Notes: a model not told the origin generated them from the letters alone. Counted from the first letter of the stretch, positions 16,409 through 26,206 are shown. The stretch is 64,000 nt of DNA from Streptomyces varsoviensis (GCF_000718635.1 NZ_JOBF01000013.1:1-64000); one strand, 5' to 3'. Program-made: numbers and translations.

Positions 16409-18457
16409 ATGAATCGACTCGCCGACTCGCAGTCGCCGTACCTGCTCCAGCACGCCTCCAATCCGGTGGACTGGTGGCCCTGGGGGCAGGCCGCTTTCGA
16501 GGAGGCGCGGCGGCGCGATGTGCCGGTGTTGTTGTCGGTGGGGTATTCGGCGTGTCATTGGTGCCATGTGATGGCGCATGAGTCGTTCGAGGATGAGGAG
16601 ACCGCGGCGTTCCTCAATGAGCACTTTGTTTCGGTCAAGGTGGATCGGGAGGAGCGGCCCGATATCGACGCGGTGTATATGGAGGCGGTGCAGGCGGCCA
16701 CGGGGCAGGGTGGGTGGCCTATGACCGTGTTCTTGACGGGGGATGCGGAGCCGTTTTACTTCGGGACGTATTTTCCGCCGGAGGCGCGGCATGGGATGCC
16801 GTCTTTTCGGCAGGTGCTGGAAGGGGTGCGGGCCGCTTGGGCGGAGCGGCGGGATGAGGTGGGGGAGGTCGCCGGGCGGATTGTGCGGGATCTCGCCGAG
16901 CGCACGCTGGCCGTCGGCGGGGTGGCGGCGCCCGGGGCTGAGGAGCTGCATGGCGCGCTGATGGGGCTCACCCGGGAATTCGACTCCGTGCGGGGCGGAT
17001 TCGGCGGGGCGCCCAAGTTTCCGCCGTCCATGGTTCTTGAGTTTCTGTTGCGGCATCATGCGCGGACGGGCTCCGTGGGCGCTTTGCAGATGGCCGGGGC
17101 CACGTGCGAGGCGATGGCGCGCGGGGGGATCTACGATCAGCTCGGGGGCGGGTTCGCGCGGTATTCGGTGGATGCCGAGTGGACGGTTCCGCACTTCGAG
17201 AAGATGCTCTACGACAATGCGCTGCTCTGCCGGGTCTACGCGCATCTGTGGCGGGCCACCGGGTCGGATCTCGCTCGGCGTATCGCTCTGGAGACGGCGG
17301 AGTTCATGGTTCGGGAACTCCGCACGGACCAAGGAGGGTTCGCTTCCGCGCTCGACGCCGACAGCGACGACGGGAGCGGCCGGCACGTCGAGGGCGCGTA
17401 CTACGTGTGGACGCCCGAGCAACTGCGGGACGTACTCGGCGAGGCCGATGGAGACCTCGCGGCCTCGCACTTCGGGGTGACGGAAGAAGGCACCTTCGAA
17501 GAAGGGGCGTCTGTTCTGCAACTTCCCGACACCGACGGGCTCGTCGACGCCGCGCGGCTCGCGTCCGTACGGGAGCGGCTGCTGGCGGCGCGCGAGCAGC
17601 GGCCGCGGCCCGGCCGTGATGACAAGGTCGTCGCGGCCTGGAACGGGCTGGCCATCGCCGCCCTCGCGGAGACCGGCGCGTACTTCGACCGCCCGGACCT
17701 CGTCCAGGCCGCCACCGACGCCGCCGACCTGCTCGTACGCGTCCACATGGACTGGCACGCCCGCCTCGGCCGCACCTCGCTGGCCGGCGTCGCGGGCCGG
17801 CACGCCGGGGTGCTGGAGGACTACGCCGACGTGGCGGAGGGCTTCCTCGCCCTCGCCTCGGCCACCGGCGAAGGCGTCTGGGTCGACTTCGCGGGGCTCC
17901 TCCTGGACACCGTCCTCATCCAGTTCACCGCCGAGAACGGCGCCCTCTACGACACCGCCGCCGACGCCGAGGCCCTGATCCGCCGCCCCCAGGACCCCAC
18001 CGACAACGCGGCCCCCTCCGGGTGGACCGCGGCCGCCGGGGCGCTCCTGTCGTACGCCGCCGTCACCGGCAGCGCCCCGCACCGGGAGGCGGCGGAACGG
18101 GCGCTCGGGGTCGTCAAGGCGCTCGGTCCCCGCGCGCCCCGGTTCATCGGCTGGGGGCTCGCGGTCGCCGAAGCGCTCCTGGACGGGCCCCGCGAGATCG
18201 CGATCGTCGGCCCGTACGACGACACGGCCACCCGGGAACTGCACCGCACCGCCCTGCTGTCCACCGCCCCCGGCGCCGTCGTCGCGCTCGGCGAGCCGGA
18301 CGCCGGCGAGGTGCCGCTCCTCGCCGGCCGGCCGCTGCTGGCCGGCCGCCCGGCCGCGTACGTCTGCCGGCACTTCGCCTGCGACGCCCCCACCGCCGAT
18401 CCCGTCGTCCTCGCGGAGCTGCTGCGTACGGCCGGTGACGAGCCGCCTCGGACCTGA
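16409..18457 (+). CDS. DUF255 / thioredoxin-domain protein (YyaL, SSP411 family)
   Basis: A 682-residue cytoplasmic protein. The N-terminal thioredoxin-like domain (1-160) starts [25 protein letters not shown] and holds the redox motif CHWC at 49-52; the remainder is an (alpha/alpha)6 barrel like N-acylglucosamine 2-epimerases (about 180-600; [33 protein letters not shown]). Biochemical role is unknown for the family. Codon use changes sharply inside the gene: the first 900 bases use many G/T-ending codons (GTG TTG TTG TCG), while the last half is strongly C-ending, which suggests a mosaic origin. Confidence 0.9.
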   Translation: MNRLADSQSPYLLQHASNPVDWWPWGQAAFEEARRRDVPVLLSVGYSACHWCHVMAHESFEDEETAAFLNEHFVSVKVDREERPDIDAVYMEAVQAATGQGGWPMTVFLTGDAEPFYFGTYFPPEARHGMPSFRQVLEGVRAAWAERRDEVGEVAGRIVRDLAERTLAVGGVAAPGAEELHGALMGLTREFDSVRGGFGGAPKFPPSMVLEFLLRHHARTGSVGALQMAGATCEAMARGGIYDQLGGGFARYSVDAEWTVPHFEKMLYDNALLCRVYAHLWRATGSDLARRIALETAEFMVRELRTDQGGFASALDADSDDGSGRHVEGAYYVWTPEQLRDVLGEADGDLAASHFGVTEEGTFEEGASVLQLPDTDGLVDAARLASVRERLLAAREQRPRPGRDDKVVAAWNGLAIAALAETGAYFDRPDLVQAATDAADLLVRVHMDWHARLGRTSLAGVAGRHAGVLEDYADVAEGFLALASATGEGVWVDFAGLLLDTVLIQFTAENGALYDTAADAEALIRRPQDPTDNAAPSGWTAAAGALLSYAAVTGSAPHREAAERALGVVKALGPRAPRFIGWGLAVAEALLDGPREIAIVGPYDDTATRELHRTALLSTAPGAVVALGEPDAGEVPLLAGRPLLAGRPAAYVCRHFACDAPTADPVVLAELLRTAGDEPPRT

Positions 18458-18524
18458 TGGGCGGGGGACGGGGACGGCTCTTCGCGGCGCGGCCTGCCTC
18501 CCTACACCCCCTCCTCCGTTCCCC

Positions 18525-18556
18525 TTGAACTTGACGTGCGCGTCAAGTTCTAACGT
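18525..18556 (+). promoter_or_regulatory. MerR-type promoter and operator
   Basis: A perfect 10-bp inverted repeat (GAACTTGACG at 18527-18536 and CGTCAAGTTC at 18541-18550) fills the space between a -35 TTGAAC (18525-18530) and a -10 TAACGT (18551-18556). The spacer is 20 bases, longer than normal, with the dyad centred in it: the standard layout for MerR activators, which twist over-long promoters. The MerR gene itself is the second gene of the transcript. Confidence 0.82.
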
Positions 18557-18592
18557 CATGGCGATCCCTACGTTTCCGCGAGGAGTTCGTAC

Positions 18593-19609
18593 ATGACCAC
18601 CCATCCCATCCCCGCCACCCACCGCGAGGTCCGCCTCATCGCGTACCCGGAGGGGAAGCTGACCGACGAGCACTTCGAGATAGCCGAGGTCCCGGTCCCG
18701 CGGCCGGGCCCCGGGGAACTGCTCGTCCGCACCAAGACCATGGCCGTCGCCGCCGTGATGCGGACCCTGATGGCCGCGGAGAGCCCCGTGCCGCTGCTGC
18801 GGCCGTTCAAGCTGGGGGAGGCGCTGGAGGGGCCGGCCGTGTCCGAGGTCGTCGCCGGGTCCGGCACCGGGTTCGCCCCCGGCGACCTCGTCACCACGCA
18901 GACCGCGGGCTGGCGCGAGTACGCGATCGTCCCCGCGGCCGAGGCCGAGCGCGTCGACGCGGACCTGCTGCCCGACCCGGGCGCGTACCTCTCCCAGGGC
19001 CCCACCGCCTACATGGGCATCGTGCGGATCGCCGAGGTCCGCGAGGGCGACACGGTGTTCGTGTCCGGCGCGGCCGGCGGGGTCGGCACGCTCGCCGGGC
19101 AGATCGCCCGGCTGCGCGGCGCCAAGCGCGTCATCGGCTCGACGAGTTCGCGGGCCAAGGCGGACGTCCTGATCAAGGAACTGGGCTACGACGCCGCCGT
19201 CATCCGGGGCGCGGGCCCGATCGAGGAGCAACTGCGCGCGGCGGCCCCGGAGGGCATCGACGCGGTCTTCGACAACGTCGGCGGCGAGCAGTTGGAGGCG
19301 GCCGTGGCCGCCGCCAACCGGGGCGCGCGGGTCGCCCTGATCGGCGCGCTCTCCGGCCAGCTCGGACAGGGCGCGCTCGCCACGTTCGACACGCTCGCGC
19401 TGGTCGCGAACAGCATCACGCTGCGCGGTGGGGCCCTTTACGACCACCTGGACGCGATCCCCGAGTGGTACCGCGTGTTCGGCCAAGGGCTGCGGGAGGG
19501 CACGCTGACCTTCCCGCACGCGCGGCTGACGGGCATCGAGTCGGCCCCTCGTGCGTTGAGGGAGTTGACCGAGGGACGCCACATCGGCGCGGTGCTGGTG
19601 GAACTGTAG
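18593..19609 (+). CDS. NADP-dependent MDR-family oxidoreductase (zinc-free)
   Basis: A 338-residue medium-chain dehydrogenase/reductase of the prostaglandin reductase / leukotriene B4 dehydrogenase (MDR2) type. The Rossmann domain has the loop AAGGVG at 160-165 in VFVSGAAGGVGTLAGQIAR and the NADP-type basic block GSTSSRAKAD; zinc ligands are absent; the C-terminal FDTLALVANSITLRG...FPHARLTGIESAPRAL block is family-like. Likely reduces an alpha,beta-unsaturated carbonyl or quinone. It is under a MerR-type promoter with merR 21 bases downstream, so it is probably induced by an electrophile or drug. Start ATG 18593 has GAGGAG upstream. Confidence 0.88.
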   Translation: MTTHPIPATHREVRLIAYPEGKLTDEHFEIAEVPVPRPGPGELLVRTKTMAVAAVMRTLMAAESPVPLLRPFKLGEALEGPAVSEVVAGSGTGFAPGDLVTTQTAGWREYAIVPAAEAERVDADLLPDPGAYLSQGPTAYMGIVRIAEVREGDTVFVSGAAGGVGTLAGQIARLRGAKRVIGSTSSRAKADVLIKELGYDAAVIRGAGPIEEQLRAAAPEGIDAVFDNVGGEQLEAAVAAANRGARVALIGALSGQLGQGALATFDTLALVANSITLRGGALYDHLDAIPEWYRVFGQGLREGTLTFPHARLTGIESAPRALRELTEGRHIGAVLVEL

Positions 19610-19630
19610 CCCTCGGCGAGGGAGGGCCGG

Positions 19631-20248
19631 ATGCGGATCGGCGACGCGGCGGCGGCCGCGGGGCTCACACCGCGCGCCCTGCGCTATTACGAGCAGCAGG
19701 GCCTGCTGGCGGCCCGGCGGACGCCGTCGGGCCACCGGGTCTACGGGCCGGAGGACGTGCGGCGGCTGCGCGTCGTACGGGGGCTGCTGGGGGCGGGGCT
19801 GACCGTGGGGGACGTACGGTCCTTCGCCGAGGGACTGGACAAGGTGCCCGCCGAGGGGCTGGACACACCGCCCGCCGGCGCGGAGGGCGACGAGCGGTTC
19901 TTCGCCGCCACCGGGGCCGACGCCTGTCCCGCCGCGGCGGAGGTGATCAGGCACCGGCTGGCCGACCTCGACGCCCGTATCGCACAGCTCATGGAGTTGC
20001 GGCGGCGGCTCGCGGAGCAGGTGGGGGAGGAGACCGTCACCCCGGGCGCTCCGGGAGCCGGGCCGGGGGTCAGCTCGGGCGGCACCCCGGGAGCCGGCTC
20101 CCGGGGCGGCCCGAAGGGCGGGGCGGGCGCCTCCCCCGGCGCCGCGGGTGGCTCCCCCGGCGCCGCCTCACCCACTCGCGGTCAGAGAGTGAGCCCGCGG
20201 CTGAAGACGTCGAGTGTCTGTTCCATGAGCCCGGTCAGGTCCTCCTGA
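19631..20248 (+). CDS. MerR-family transcriptional regulator
   Basis: A 205-residue protein with a classic MerR winged helix at 1-70 (MRIGDAAAAAGLTPRALRYYEQQGLLAARR...GHRVYGPEDVRRLRVVRGLL) and a helical dimerisation segment. It has no Cys pattern of metal-sensing MerR and no drug-binding GyrI domain; the C-terminal 60 residues are Gly/Pro/Ala low complexity. Its 3' end overlaps the convergent TetR gene by about 65 bases. Very probably acts at the dyad promoter 1.1 kb upstream. Confidence 0.88.
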   Translation: MRIGDAAAAAGLTPRALRYYEQQGLLAARRTPSGHRVYGPEDVRRLRVVRGLLGAGLTVGDVRSFAEGLDKVPAEGLDTPPAGAEGDERFFAATGADACPAAAEVIRHRLADLDARIAQLMELRRRLAEQVGEETVTPGAPGAGPGVSSGGTPGAGSRGGPKGGAGASPGAAGGSPGAASPTRGQRVSPRLKTSSVCSMSPVRSS

Positions 20249-20814
20249 CCGTCGTGGCGTGCCCAGTGCATCAGCGCCGCCTGGAAGCCGCCGAGCACCG
20301 CCCCCACGAAGACCGCCACATCGAGGTCGTCGGAGGGGCGGCCGGTGCGCTCGCAGAGCACCTGGGCCAGGATCTGGCCGGACTCGGCCATGCTCTCGTT
20401 GGAGCGGGCGCGGATGGCGGGCACCGCCTGGAGGAGCCTGGCGCGCTCGGCCATGTCCTCCTGCTCGTGCTCGAAGGCGTAGCGCAGCGTGGCCAGGACG
20501 CTGTGCCGGATCGACTCCATCGGGCTCTCGTCCGGCGGCCGGGCCTCCAGCGCGGCCCTCATCGGCGCGTCGTACTCGTCGGTGAGGACGATGTCTTCCT
20601 TGGTGGGGAAGTAGCGGAAGACGGTGCTGGGGGACACGTCGGCGGCGGCGGCGATCTGGTCGACGGGCGTCGCGTCGTAGCCCTGCTCCTTGAAGAGCCG
20701 GTAGGCGGCCCGGCGGATCGCCTGGCGGGTCTGGATCTTCTTCCGCTCGCGCAGCCCGAGCCTGGGCTCGGGTCGCGCCTCGGGTGTCGTGGGTACGGCG
20801 GCCATGGTGCTCAT
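20182..20814 (-). CDS. TetR-family transcriptional regulator
   Basis: A 210-residue repressor. The N-terminal helix-turn-helix is at about 22-72 (RERKKIQTRQAIRRAAYRLFKEQGYDATPVDQIAAAADVSPSTVFRYFPTKEDIV, motif classic for the family); the rest is the helical ligand domain resembling the MftR/AcrR C-terminal type. ATG 20814 overlaps the MFS stop codon by four bases (ATGA), so it is the second gene of the exporter operon and probably its autorepressor. ATG 20805 is an alternative start. Confidence 0.9.
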   Translation of the reverse strand: MSTMAAVPTTPEARPEPRLGLRERKKIQTRQAIRRAAYRLFKEQGYDATPVDQIAAAADVSPSTVFRYFPTKEDIVLTDEYDAPMRAALEARPPDESPMESIRHSVLATLRYAFEHEQEDMAERARLLQAVPAIRARSNESMAESGQILAQVLCERTGRPSDDLDVAVFVGAVLGGFQAALMHWARHDGQEDLTGLMEQTLDVFSRGLTL

Positions 20815-22529
20815 TGTCCGGCATCCGCGGGTCCGGAGGCCACGTCGTGGCCCGCGGCCCTGGGTGCGCCCGCGCCGGTCGTGGCGGCCGTGGCCTTGGC
20901 GCCGGCCGCGGTGGAGGCGGAGGCGGACGAGGCCCCCGCGCCGGTAGCGCCCCCGGCATCCGGTCCGTCCGGTCCATCCGGTCCATCCGGTCCGTCCGGT
21001 CCGTCCGGCGTCGTGATGGCCACCGTCCGCCCCGCGCGCCGCGGGTTGGGCAGGAAGGCCGCGATGAGCAGGGCGGCGGCCAGCGAGGCGAGGCCGGTGA
21101 CGAGCAGCGCCAGGTTCATGCCGTCGATGAACGCGGCGTCCGCCGAGTGCCGCAGTGCGGCGTCGCCCAGCTCGGCGGCGACCACGTGTCCGCCGACGAC
21201 GGACTCGCCCGCGGCGTGGGCCGCGTCGTGCGGCAGCCCGCCGGTGTCGAGGTGGGCGCGGTACGCGCCGGCGACCAGGGAACCGAGGACCGCGACGCCG
21301 ATGGCCCCGCCGACCTGGCGCAGCGTCATCAGGAGCCCGGAGCCGCTGCCCGCGCGGTCGCGGGGGAGCGCGCCGAGGGCGTTGCTCATGGCGGGGATGA
21401 GGGCGAAGCCGAAGCCGAACCCGGCGATGACCAGCCACACCGCGACCGTGCCGTAACCGTCGCTCAGATGCGTGTTGCTCGCGAGCAGCGCGGCGAAGGC
21501 GAGCGCGAACAGCCCGGCGGAGATCACGACGCGCGGCCCGAAGCGGGTGACCAGCGGTCCGGCGCCGCGCGAGGCGACGAGGAGTCCGGCCATCATCGGC
21601 ATCATCCGCAGCCCGGTGCCGAAGGCGTCGTTGCCCTGGATCACCTGGAGGTACTGCGGCAGCACGAAGAGCAGACCCATGAGGGCGAAGGTCACCAGGG
21701 TCGCGGCGATGGCGTTCCACCGGAAGCCGCGGTCGCCCAGCAGCGTCAGGTCGAGCATGGGCCGGGCCATCCGGCGCTCGCGCAGGACGAGGGCGACGAG
21801 CAGCACGACGGCCGCGGCGAACGAGCCGAGGACGACGGCGGAGCCCCAGCCGCGCTGCGGGCCCTCGATGACGCCGAAGACGAGGACGCCGAGGCCGAGG
21901 GCGGTGAGGGCGCTGGAGAGCGTGTCGACCCTGGGCGAGGCGGGGTCCTTGGTCTCGGGGAGCAGGAAGACGCAGGCCAGGATGCCAATGGCGACCAGCG
22001 GCACGTTGATCAGGAAGACCGAGCCCAACCAGAAGTGGTCGAGCAGCCAGCCGCCGATGATCGGGCCGAGCGGCATGCCGAGCGCGGAGGCGCCGGAGAC
22101 CGCTCCGACGGCCGTGGCGCGCTCGTCGGGTCCGAAGAGCGAGGGCAGTACGGACATGGCGAGCGGCATGATCAGCGCGGCGCCGGCCCCCATGACGGCA
22201 CGGGCGGCGATGACCAGGGCGGGGTCGTCGACGACGGTGCCCAGCAGCGAGCCGCCGAGGAAGATCACGAGGCCGGTGATGAGCATCCGGCGGCGGCCGA
22301 AGCGGTCGCCGAGGAGCCCGGCCGGGAGCATCAGGGCGGCGAGGACGACGAGGTAGGAATCGGCGATCCACTGCTGTTCGCCGGTGTCGGCGCCGAGCTG
22401 GGACGCCATGGTCGGCAGCGCGACGTTGAGGATCGTGCCGTCGAAGCCGAGTACGAGCATGCAGGCGACGATGGCGCCCAGCGCCCACCAGCGCCGGGGG
22501 TCGGGGCGGGGTTGCGTTGGCACGCCCAT
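20811..22529 (-). CDS. DHA2 (EmrB/QacA) MFS multidrug exporter
   Basis: A 572-residue 14-TM drug:proton antiporter. Seen: the TM1 motif D1 LGFDGTILNVALPTMASQL, motif A GDRFGRRRMLITG, and motif C GPIIGGWLLDHFWLGSVFLINVP. The C-terminal 60 residues are a disordered tail with five tandem Pro-Asp-Gly units (9-bp repeats, 20955-21010). It is translationally coupled to the downstream tetR. The promoter region carries inverted and direct repeats. Substrate unknown. Confidence 0.92.
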   Translation of the reverse strand: MGVPTQPRPDPRRWWALGAIVACMLVLGFDGTILNVALPTMASQLGADTGEQQWIADSYLVVLAALMLPAGLLGDRFGRRRMLITGLVIFLGGSLLGTVVDDPALVIAARAVMGAGAALIMPLAMSVLPSLFGPDERATAVGAVSGASALGMPLGPIIGGWLLDHFWLGSVFLINVPLVAIGILACVFLLPETKDPASPRVDTLSSALTALGLGVLVFGVIEGPQRGWGSAVVLGSFAAAVVLLVALVLRERRMARPMLDLTLLGDRGFRWNAIAATLVTFALMGLLFVLPQYLQVIQGNDAFGTGLRMMPMMAGLLVASRGAGPLVTRFGPRVVISAGLFALAFAALLASNTHLSDGYGTVAVWLVIAGFGFGFALIPAMSNALGALPRDRAGSGSGLLMTLRQVGGAIGVAVLGSLVAGAYRAHLDTGGLPHDAAHAAGESVVGGHVVAAELGDAALRHSADAAFIDGMNLALLVTGLASLAAALLIAAFLPNPRRAGRTVAITTPDGPDGPDGPDGPDGPDAGGATGAGASSASASTAAGAKATAATTGAGAPRAAGHDVASGPADAGQ

Positions 22530-22548
22530 GGGAGGTCTCCGAACTTTC

Positions 22549-22594
22549 GAGAGTTGATGTCAAATGACAGTAGCATCAATTGACAGTAACTCTC
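22549..22594. promoter_or_regulatory. Candidate TetR operator upstream of the MFS exporter
   Basis: Nested symmetry in an AT-rich stretch: GAGAGTT (22549-22555) pairs with AACTCTC (22588-22594), TTGATG (22554-22559) with CATCAA (22574-22579), TGTCA with TGACA at 22558-22569, and TGACAGTA is repeated directly at 22565 and 22581. It ends 20 bases before the exporter ATG, so a bound TetR dimer would block transcription. Confidence 0.6.
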
Positions 22595-22714
22595 AAAAGG
22601 GAAACGCTGTCAACTTGGCCGGTCTCGGCGCGCCATGGCGCGCCAGGGGCCCCCTGGCCGCCCCGCATGTCGTGGCGCGCCGGGGATCCCCTGACTGCCC
22701 CCGAACAGACGAAA

Positions 22715-22741
22715 GGCCGCGACCCGGATCGGGTCGCGGCC
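22715..22741 (-). terminator. Terminator after the hemolysin-III gene
   Basis: A 12-bp perfect stem GGCCGCGACCCG / CGGGTCGCGGCC with a three-base loop, 22 bases past the stop codon of the minus-strand gene. Confidence 0.75.
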
Positions 22742-22762
22742 AACTGAAGGGGGCGGGAGCGG

Positions 22763-23473
22763 TTACGCGTGCGTATATGCCACCAGGGAGATGCCGACGT
22801 AGTGCACGACGAACGCGGCCAGTGTCAGCGAGTGGAAGACCTCGTGGAAGCCGAACCAGCGCGGCGACGGGTTGGGGCGCTTGATGCCGTAGATCACGCC
22901 GCCCGCGCTGTAGAGCACCCCGCCGACGATCACGCAGACGAGCACCGCGATGCCGCCGGCCTGGAGGAAGTCCGGCAGGAAGAAGACGGCGGCCCAGCCC
23001 ATCGCGATGTAGCACGGGGTGTAGAGCCAGCGCGGGGCGCCGATCCAGAAGACGCGGAAGGCGATGCCGGCCAGCGCCGCTCCCCAGACGGCCCAGAGCA
23101 GCGCCTGGCCGCGGGTGCCGGGGACCAGCAGCATGGTCAGCGGCGTGTAGGTGCCCGCGATGATCAGAAAGATATTGGCGTGATCCAGTCGGCGCAGGAC
23201 CGCGTCCACGCGCGGGCTCCAGTTCCCGCGGTGGTAGAGGGCGCTCACGCCGAACAGCAGGCAGGCGGTGAGCGTGAAGATCGCGCAGGCGAGGCGGCCG
23301 CGGGCGCTGTCGGCCAGCGCGGTCAGCGCGACCCCGGCGAAGAGCACGGCCGGGAACATTCCGGCGTGCAACCAGCCCCGCAGCCTGGGTTTGACGGCGG
23401 TCGGCGGGGCCGCGGGTTCTCCCGGAAAGGGGACGGCGGCGGCGTCGGGAGCGGCGGAGGTCATGCGGGCCAT
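22763..23473 (-). CDS. trhA: Hemolysin III / TrhA family (PAQR) membrane protein
   Basis: A 236-residue seven-TM protein of the PAQR/hemolysin III family. Seen: the conserved Ser/His block LFGVSALYHRGNWSP (about 74-89), RRLDHANIFLIIAGTYTPL (about 93-111), and the C-terminal FHEVFHSLTLAAFVVHYV that supplies the last metal-site histidines. Bacterial members affect membrane fluidity or energetics; haemolysis is not implied. A perfect dyad lies 14 bases upstream of the ATG. Confidence 0.9.
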   Translation of the reverse strand: MARMTSAAPDAAAVPFPGEPAAPPTAVKPRLRGWLHAGMFPAVLFAGVALTALADSARGRLACAIFTLTACLLFGVSALYHRGNWSPRVDAVLRRLDHANIFLIIAGTYTPLTMLLVPGTRGQALLWAVWGAALAGIAFRVFWIGAPRWLYTPCYIAMGWAAVFFLPDFLQAGGIAVLVCVIVGGVLYSAGGVIYGIKRPNPSPRWFGFHEVFHSLTLAAFVVHYVGISLVAYTHA

Positions 23474-23486
23474 GCTAGCTACGGGA

Positions 23487-23499
23487 CCGTAAGTTACGG
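23487..23499. promoter_or_regulatory. 13-bp palindrome upstream of trhA
   Basis: CCGTAAGTTACGG is a perfect inverted repeat about one base centre, a short distance upstream of the trhA start and between divergent genes. Regulator unknown. Confidence 0.4.
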
Positions 23500-23753
23500 G
23501 TCAGTTCTGCGTGGCGATGGTCACGAGTGCGCCCCCTGGACAGACGGCATTCCTGGTCGGATGATCAAATGAGTGCGGTCGGCACCGGATGAGCGGTCAC
23601 GAAGCGTCCGGGTCGCGGCCCCCATGGGGCAACTAACGTCAAATGCGGACATCTTGCGGACATGTGCGGCAAGCGTCCGCTCAACCCTCAACTTCTGACG
23701 CCGGAACGACGCCGGAACAGCGTTCCCAGCGTCCCCGGCGGGACGGAGCGATC

Positions 23754-25577
23754 GTGGCGCGCAGCAATGCGGCTCCCAGCACCCCCACCCACCACCAGGA
23801 GCTCCTCTCCTGGGTCCAAGAGATCGCCGACCTCACCCAGCCGGACCGCGTCGTCTGGTGCGACGGCTCCGAGGCCGAGTACGAGCGCCTGTGCGAGGAG
23901 CTCGTCGCGAGGGGCACGTTCCAGAAGCTCGACCCGATCAAGCGCCCGAACTCGTACTACGCCGCCTCCGACCCCTCGGACGTCGCCCGCGTCGAGGACC
24001 GTACGTTCATCTGCTCCGAGAAGGAGGAGGACGCGGGGCCGACCAACCACTGGAAGGCGCCGGCCGAGATGCGCGACATCTTCACGGGGGAGCGGGGCAT
24101 CTTCCGCGGCTCGATGCGCGGCCGGACCATGTACGTCGTCCCGTTCTGCATGGGCCCGCTCGGCTCGCCGCTCTCGGCGCTCGGCGTGGAGATCACCGAC
24201 TCCGCGTACGTGGCGGTCTCCATGCGCACCATGACCCGGATGGGCCAGCCGGTCCTGGACGAACTGGGCGACGACGGCTTCTTCGTGAAGGCCGTCCACA
24301 CGCTCGGCGCCCCGCTCGCCGAGGGCGAGGCCGACGTCCCCTGGCCGTGCAACTCCACCAAGTACATCTCGCACTTCCCCGAGGCCCGCGAGATCTGGTC
24401 GTACGGCTCCGGCTACGGCGGCAACGCCCTGCTCGGCAAGAAGTGCTACGCGCTGCGCATCGCCTCCGTCATGGCGCGCGACGAGGGCTGGCTCGCCGAG
24501 CACATGCTGATCCTCAAGCTGACGCCGCCGCAGGGCGAGCCGAAGTACGTCGCGGCGGCGTTCCCGAGCGCCTGCGGCAAGACCAACCTCGCCATGCTGG
24601 AGCCGACGATCTCCGGCTGGACCGTGGAGACCATCGGCGACGACATCGCCTGGATGCGGTTCGGCGAGGACGGCCGGCTCTACGCGATCAACCCCGAGGC
24701 CGGGTTCTTCGGCGTCGCGCCCGGCACCGGCGAGCACACCAACGCCAACGCCATGAAGACCATGTGGGGCAACTCCGTCTTCACCAACGTCGCGCTCACC
24801 GACGACGGCGACGTGTGGTGGGAGGGCATGACCGAGGAGCCGCCCGCCCACCTCACCGACTGGAAGGGCAACGACTGGACCCCCGAGTCGGGGACCCCGG
24901 CGGCGCACCCCAACGCCCGGTTCACCGTCCCGGCCGGCCAGTGCCCGATCATCGCGCCCGAGTGGGAGGACCCCAAGGGCGTGCCGATCTCGGCGATCCT
25001 CTTCGGCGGCCGCCGCGCCTCGGCCGTACCGCTGGTCACGGAGTCCTTCGACTGGCAGCACGGCGTCTTCCTCGGCGCCAACGTGGCCAGCGAGAAGACC
25101 GCCGCGGCCGAGGGCAAGGTAGGCGAGCTGCGCCGGGACCCGTTCGCGATGCTGCCGTTCTGCGGCTACAACATGGGCGACTACATGGGCCACTGGCTCA
25201 AGGTCGGCGCCGACAAGCCGGACGCGTCGAAGCTACCGAAGATCTACTACGTGAACTGGTTCCGCAAGAACGAGGAGGGCAAGTTCGTCTGGCCCGGCTT
25301 CGGCGAGAACGGCCGCGTCCTGAAGTGGATCGTGGAGCGCCTGGAGGGCCGGGCGGAGGGCGTCGAGACGCCGATCGGCGTGCTGCCGACGCCGGACTCG
25401 CTCGACACCGACGGGCTCGACCTCAGCGCGGCGGACCTCGACTTCCTGCTCAGCGTCGACCACGACGTCTGGCGCGAGGAGGCCGCGCTCATCCCCGAGC
25501 ACCTGAACACCTTCGGCGACCACACGCCCAAGGAGCTGTGGGACGAGTACCGGGCGCTGGTCCGCCGCCTGGGCTGA
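23754..25577 (+). CDS. pckG: Phosphoenolpyruvate carboxykinase (GTP)
   Basis: Gluconeogenic enzyme converting oxaloacetate and GTP to PEP, GDP and CO2. The 607-residue protein matches the GTP-type family: the substrate-binding arginine block [36 protein letters not shown], the kinase-1 loop FPSACGKTN at 270-278 with the hyper-reactive Cys274, the metal motif [10 protein letters not shown] and [15 protein letters not shown] 23754 ([11 protein letters not shown]) has GGAG upstream and gives the usual length of 607-609; an ATG 37 codons earlier is rejected. The 280-base upstream gap has two GCGGACAT repeats. Confidence 0.95.
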   Translation: MARSNAAPSTPTHHQELLSWVQEIADLTQPDRVVWCDGSEAEYERLCEELVARGTFQKLDPIKRPNSYYAASDPSDVARVEDRTFICSEKEEDAGPTNHWKAPAEMRDIFTGERGIFRGSMRGRTMYVVPFCMGPLGSPLSALGVEITDSAYVAVSMRTMTRMGQPVLDELGDDGFFVKAVHTLGAPLAEGEADVPWPCNSTKYISHFPEAREIWSYGSGYGGNALLGKKCYALRIASVMARDEGWLAEHMLILKLTPPQGEPKYVAAAFPSACGKTNLAMLEPTISGWTVETIGDDIAWMRFGEDGRLYAINPEAGFFGVAPGTGEHTNANAMKTMWGNSVFTNVALTDDGDVWWEGMTEEPPAHLTDWKGNDWTPESGTPAAHPNARFTVPAGQCPIIAPEWEDPKGVPISAILFGGRRASAVPLVTESFDWQHGVFLGANVASEKTAAAEGKVGELRRDPFAMLPFCGYNMGDYMGHWLKVGADKPDASKLPKIYYVNWFRKNEEGKFVWPGFGENGRVLKWIVERLEGRAEGVETPIGVLPTPDSLDTDGLDLSAADLDFLLSVDHDVWREEAALIPEHLNTFGDHTPKELWDEYRALVRRLG

Positions 25578-25649
25578 GCGGGCCCGTACGGACAGCGGGC
25601 CCTATGACCCGTACAGCTCGTAGGGCTCGTACAGCCCGTACGGACAAGG

Positions 25650-25692
25650 GGCCGGGCCGGGACCGCGCGGGGGACGTGGTCCCGGCCCGGCC
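25650..25692. terminator. Bidirectional terminator after pckG
   Basis: Perfect 15-bp stem, GGCCGGGCCGGGACC at 25650-25664 and its complement at 25678-25692, between convergent genes. Confidence 0.8.
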
Positions 25693-25729
25693 GGGTGGTG
25701 CCGCAGTGGCTCTGTGGGGTCGAGTGTCC

Positions 25730-26170
25730 TCAGACCGTCTCGGCGAGGCCGAGCGCCTCGGCGTGCACGGCCAGCCGCTCGGCGGCCAGCGCCGTGTTCG
25801 CGTCGTCGGCGCGGGAGGTCGCGACGACCAGCGCCTGTCCGGCGAGCATGTGCGCCCGCTGGTGGAGCGCGGCCGTACGGGCCCCGGAGCCGGGCGTCGT
25901 GGCCGCGGTCGGGACGGCGCGCAGCGGGGCGCGGCCGTCGCGCAGCCGGGCGGCGGCGCCGGCGATGCGCCGGGCCGCGTCGTCCAGCTCGGCGGCGGCG
26001 GGCCCGTCCGACTCGGCGCGCAGCTCGTCGGTCACGGTCAGCAGCGCGGTGAGGTGTCCGGCGAGCCGGATGTCCAGCTCCTCCTCGCGGGAGCGGTGGG
26101 GGCCGCGGCCGCGTGCGTCGGCGGGCTCGGCCATGGAGTGGACCGACTTGGTGCGGATCGGTTCGTACAT
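25730..26170 (-). CDS. Hypothetical helical protein behind a FUR-type box
   Basis: A 146-residue, probably all-helical cytoplasmic protein beginning MYEPIRTKSVHSM, a start I associate with a conserved streptomycete family of unknown function next to pckG. Sequence is rich in Ala, Arg and Glu with scattered His (HLTALL, LHQRAHML). AGGAGG sits 9 bases before ATG 26170. A perfect 15-bp palindrome typical of FUR-superfamily sites lies 40 bases upstream, so control by iron, another metal or peroxide is a fair inference. Confidence 0.8.
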   Translation of the reverse strand: MYEPIRTKSVHSMAEPADARGRGPHRSREEELDIRLAGHLTALLTVTDELRAESDGPAAAELDDAARRIAGAAARLRDGRAPLRAVPTAATTPGSGARTAALHQRAHMLAGQALVVATSRADDANTALAAERLAVHAEALGLAETV

Positions 26171-26206
26171 GGGATGGCCTCCTGGCAAGGTTCAGGAGAC
26201 CATCCT

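Noticed and set aside
16391..19954. An 1187-residue minus-strand open frame
   Set aside because: It is antisense to three well-supported genes (DUF255, MDR oxidoreductase, merR) and has low-complexity Arg/Gly composition.
20815..22563. Upstream in-frame extension of the TetR protein over the MFS gene
   Set aside because: The extension is antisense-free but out of frame with the true MFS protein, Arg/Pro-rich; the ATGA junction at 20811-20814 marks the real start.
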